Shown here: positions 62,001 through 64,000 of the stretch, in pieces
Layout: each line of letters begins with the position of its first letter
How positions within the stretch are numbered: position 1 is the first letter of the stretch
DNA from: Galaxea fascicularis
Taxonomy: Eukaryota > Cnidaria > Anthozoa > Scleractinia > Euphylliidae
Direction: 5' to 3'
DNA: 64,000 nt
Assembly (NCBI GenBank): GCA_948470475.1
Contig: OX419344.1
Location: forward strand, 19,742,225 to 19,806,224
Notes under the pieces: generated by a model
Seen by the model: only the letters and a program-made list of their open reading frames with translations
What the model was told of the DNA's origin: nothing
Database searches by the model: none
Position numbers and translations under genes: made by a program

Positions 62001-62039
62001 AACGAGAACGCCACAGCAATATCCAAGCAAAAAAGACAT
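59030..62039 (-). CDS. Secreted C-type lectin with C-terminal PAN/apple domain
   Basis: Three minus-strand exons: 62039-61955 (signal peptide), 61314-60931 (lectin domain), 59292-59030 (PAN domain, stop); 732 nt, 243 residues. Both introns are phase 1, the class that allows module shuffling, and each domain sits on its own exon. Residues 1-22 or so form a hydrophobic signal sequence beginning MSFLLGYCCG. The lectin domain (about 33-155) shows CGIGWKRYGPSCYK, WIGL, the EPN motif typical of mannose/GlcNAc-type calcium site 2, WND before the fourth cysteine, and PFVCEK. The PAN part has the cysteine pattern CFQKCL...C.SFNF...CQLN. It is predicted to be a calcium-dependent sugar-binding protein, possibly in microbe recognition or adhesion; that role is inference. 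An upstream ATG at 62129 in the same frame would put charged residues before the signal sequence, so 62039 is preferred. Confidence 0.85.
59641..59790. mobile_element. Foldback element with perfect central hairpin
   Basis: ACTTAATAACC and GGTTATTAAGT at the ends, GGTCGTTACGGGAAAATCTC and complement inside, and TATTGACCGAGC-GATA-GCTCGGTCAATA in the centre. In the last intron of the lectin gene (minus strand). The plus-strand ORF at 59451-59708 (85 codons) runs into its left arm and is probably transposon-derived. Confidence 0.7.
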
Positions 62040-62387
62040 TATATATATGCCTTTCTTATCACTCAATTGATAGAAAGAACCCCTTTTGCTGACAATGGTT
62101 GGCTGTGAGGCTATTAGCAACATTGACAAAAGCTTTATTAAGTTTGATTTGTAAGGATGGATTTTGTTTATCGAGAGTAGAAATTTTTGACAGTGTTTGT
62201 CTATATGCTTTTAGCAGCACTGAGCAAACTAAATATTCAGTCGATTTACTGAAAATGGCTTGACACGCTATATCTTATAAACACGTCTGCTATTCGGATG
62301 ATTGGGCCAAACTATATGCTTTTATAGAGGCTACAACTTGGTACATCAAACAATATCAGCAATAACATATACACCGATTTTCTCTCC

Positions 62388-62684
62388 AAAGGTACTGTCA
62401 CACATAAGGCAGTGGTAAGAGTGCTCGCCTTCCACCAATGTGCGCATGCCCTGGGTTTGATTCCCGGAATCGGCGTCATATGTGGACTGAGTTTCTTGTT
62501 TCTCTACTCTGCTCCGAGAAGTTTTTCTCCGGGTACTCCGGTTTTCCCCTCTCTCTCCAAAAATCAACATTGGATTTGATATAGTTTGATTTGAGAATTG
62601 TAAAGAATTTAGAATTGGGATGATTTCGAATTGTAAGGAGCATTTGATCATATTCACATGCTAATTTGCCCCTAACAAGTAAAA

Positions 62685-62748
<64 letters not shown>
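62388..62748 (+). mobile_element. SINE-like element with (ATT)n tail
   Basis: Head with pol III boxes: CAGTGGTAAGAGTGCTCGCC and GGGTTTGATTCCCGG. Body contains GTTTTTCTCCGGGTACTCCG followed by GTTTTCCCCTC, a conserved block resembling the central domain shared by many metazoan SINEs. Ends in a pure ATT tract (62687-62748), a typical SINE/LINE tail. Complete-looking, about 360 bp. Confidence 0.75.
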
Positions 62749-63920
62749 TGTTCCATATAAATGTCCATGGCCTATTTTACGACAGCGAAAACTGTTTGTA
62801 TCGAGCGCATAATTTAGCCCTTATTTCTGCGTTCCTCTCGTTACATAACGATCGCGTTACAAAACTCATTCAATGAAATCTTCAAAAAAAAAACGATTAA
62901 AATTATTTTATACAATAATCCTATTGCATTTTTTTTTAATATTTTAAAGATTATTTGTTTGCAACATCGGTAGTTTGGCTTTGATTACATTATTAACGAA
63001 CACAAAACGGACATCGAGTGTCAGTATAATACTGTGCCTAACCTATGTAATTTTTAACGTTTTTTTATCAACACAAAATTGTTTTTTGGATACAAAATGG
63101 CAGATGATGAACACCATTTGAACACAATATAAATCCAATCATTACAGTGACACAAATGTTCAACTGATACAAAGTAAGCATCGTAAAAATATTGCAAACG
63201 AATCAAATTAGTAGTATTCTAAACTAAGGACAAACTAATTTTACTGCCCACAACCTTTCTAAACAATGAACCTTTCAAACTGCACGTGTTTCATGTTTGG
63301 ATTTGGAGCTGATCTAGATAGTGTCTCTCTGTATCATTTTTTTCTAAGAATGTGACATGTTCTTGGGGAATCATTATGGTTGAATAAAATAAAAGAACGT
63401 ATTTTTTTTCAAAACAAAAGATAATCCTTGTTATTATTTTTATTTCATGTTTCTCGATCACTAATAAGAAATAACTTGAAATCAACTGCTTTGACAATTG
63501 TCCCGACCTTTTTTCTTTCTAAATTTTTTATAGCTTTATGAAACTTGTGTACACCCCATTTAGTTCTTATTAACTGAAGTTGTCACTTTGCTTGTCACAA
63601 ATCGGACACATAACCGTTTTTAATTAAAAAGATATAGAGTGATGACTAAACCACGTCCGCTTACTTTGTGTTCATTTTTGTTTAAGCCAAAGTGTGTTTT
63701 TTTTTTGTTTTCATTTATACCCTTTAAGTATGAATTAGATAGCAAAGTAGCATAGTTATGGTATTGTCATACCGCTGTTTTGTTCGTTTTTATTTTCACT
63801 CATTCATGTCTAATCATTCTCTGTTGCACTCACATATTCGCTCCTCATCCCATCAACCCATCAACTCACTATTCGTTCGTCCGCGGGGCACCATGCATGC
63901 TGTTATCTATTCTGTCATTG

Positions 63921-64000
63921 GTTTGTTGGTTCGCTCGATTCATGGGCAGGTTCGTTGCTTCGTTCGGTTCGTTGGTTTGCTCGGTTCGTTGGTTCGTTGG
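63921..64000. repeat. GTTCGTTG-type minisatellite at window end
   Basis: Degenerate GGTTCGTTG / GGTTCGCTCG units run off the right edge. The 1.1 kb to the left (62760-63900) shows only AT-rich sequence with no supported gene. Confidence 0.7.

Noticed and set aside
63921..64000. CRISPR-like spacing of short repeats
   Set aside because: Degenerate contiguous minisatellite without spacers, in eukaryotic DNA.

Overview
This window is eukaryotic nuclear DNA, most likely from an anthozoan cnidarian (a stony coral or close relative). Genes are split into short exons with GT-AG introns, the DNA is AT-rich, and the spaces are full of short inverted-repeat (MITE-like) elements, tRNA-derived SINE-like pieces and microsatellites. 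The gene content fits: a tandem cluster of DEG/ENaC sodium channels, a collagen-TNF ligand of the ectodysplasin type, and a secreted C-type lectin with a PAN/apple domain. The assignment to coral is inference; no species can be named.

Layout. (1) 1-32.2 kb, plus strand: three tandem DEG/ENaC genes, here called A (1-4554, 5' part off the window), B (9962-18519) and C (21934-32144). I rebuilt them exon by exon from splice sites, phase and paralogue comparison. Several exon lengths are identical between genes (131, 164, 58 and 76 nt). C gives a 584-residue channel. B gives an open 549-residue frame but lacks two cysteine-rich exons found in A and C, and an extra base in the next exon restores the frame. 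B also has Glu in place of a pore-region Gly. The large extracellular exon of B and C carries a fast-changing acidic low-complexity insert. (2) 32.2-36.9 kb: no firm gene, repeats, and a possible 77-codon ORF running into a MITE. (3) 36.9-40.9 kb, minus strand: a complete 363-residue type II membrane protein with furin-like site, 13 collagen triplets and a TNF domain, the same order as ectodysplasin. (4) 41-57.5 kb: repeat-rich, with a possible 36-residue microprotein (plus), a 94-residue three-exon unknown protein (minus), a dead LINE reverse transcriptase fragment, and a large nested palindrome inside an intron. (5) 59-62 kb, minus strand: a 243-residue secreted C-type lectin plus PAN protein. 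(6) 62-64 kb: a SINE-like element and simple repeats.

The genes do not form an operon or one pathway. The channel cluster is a local duplication array; the TNF ligand and lectin are separate extracellular signalling and recognition genes. All multi-exon models are read by eye and no transcript data were available.
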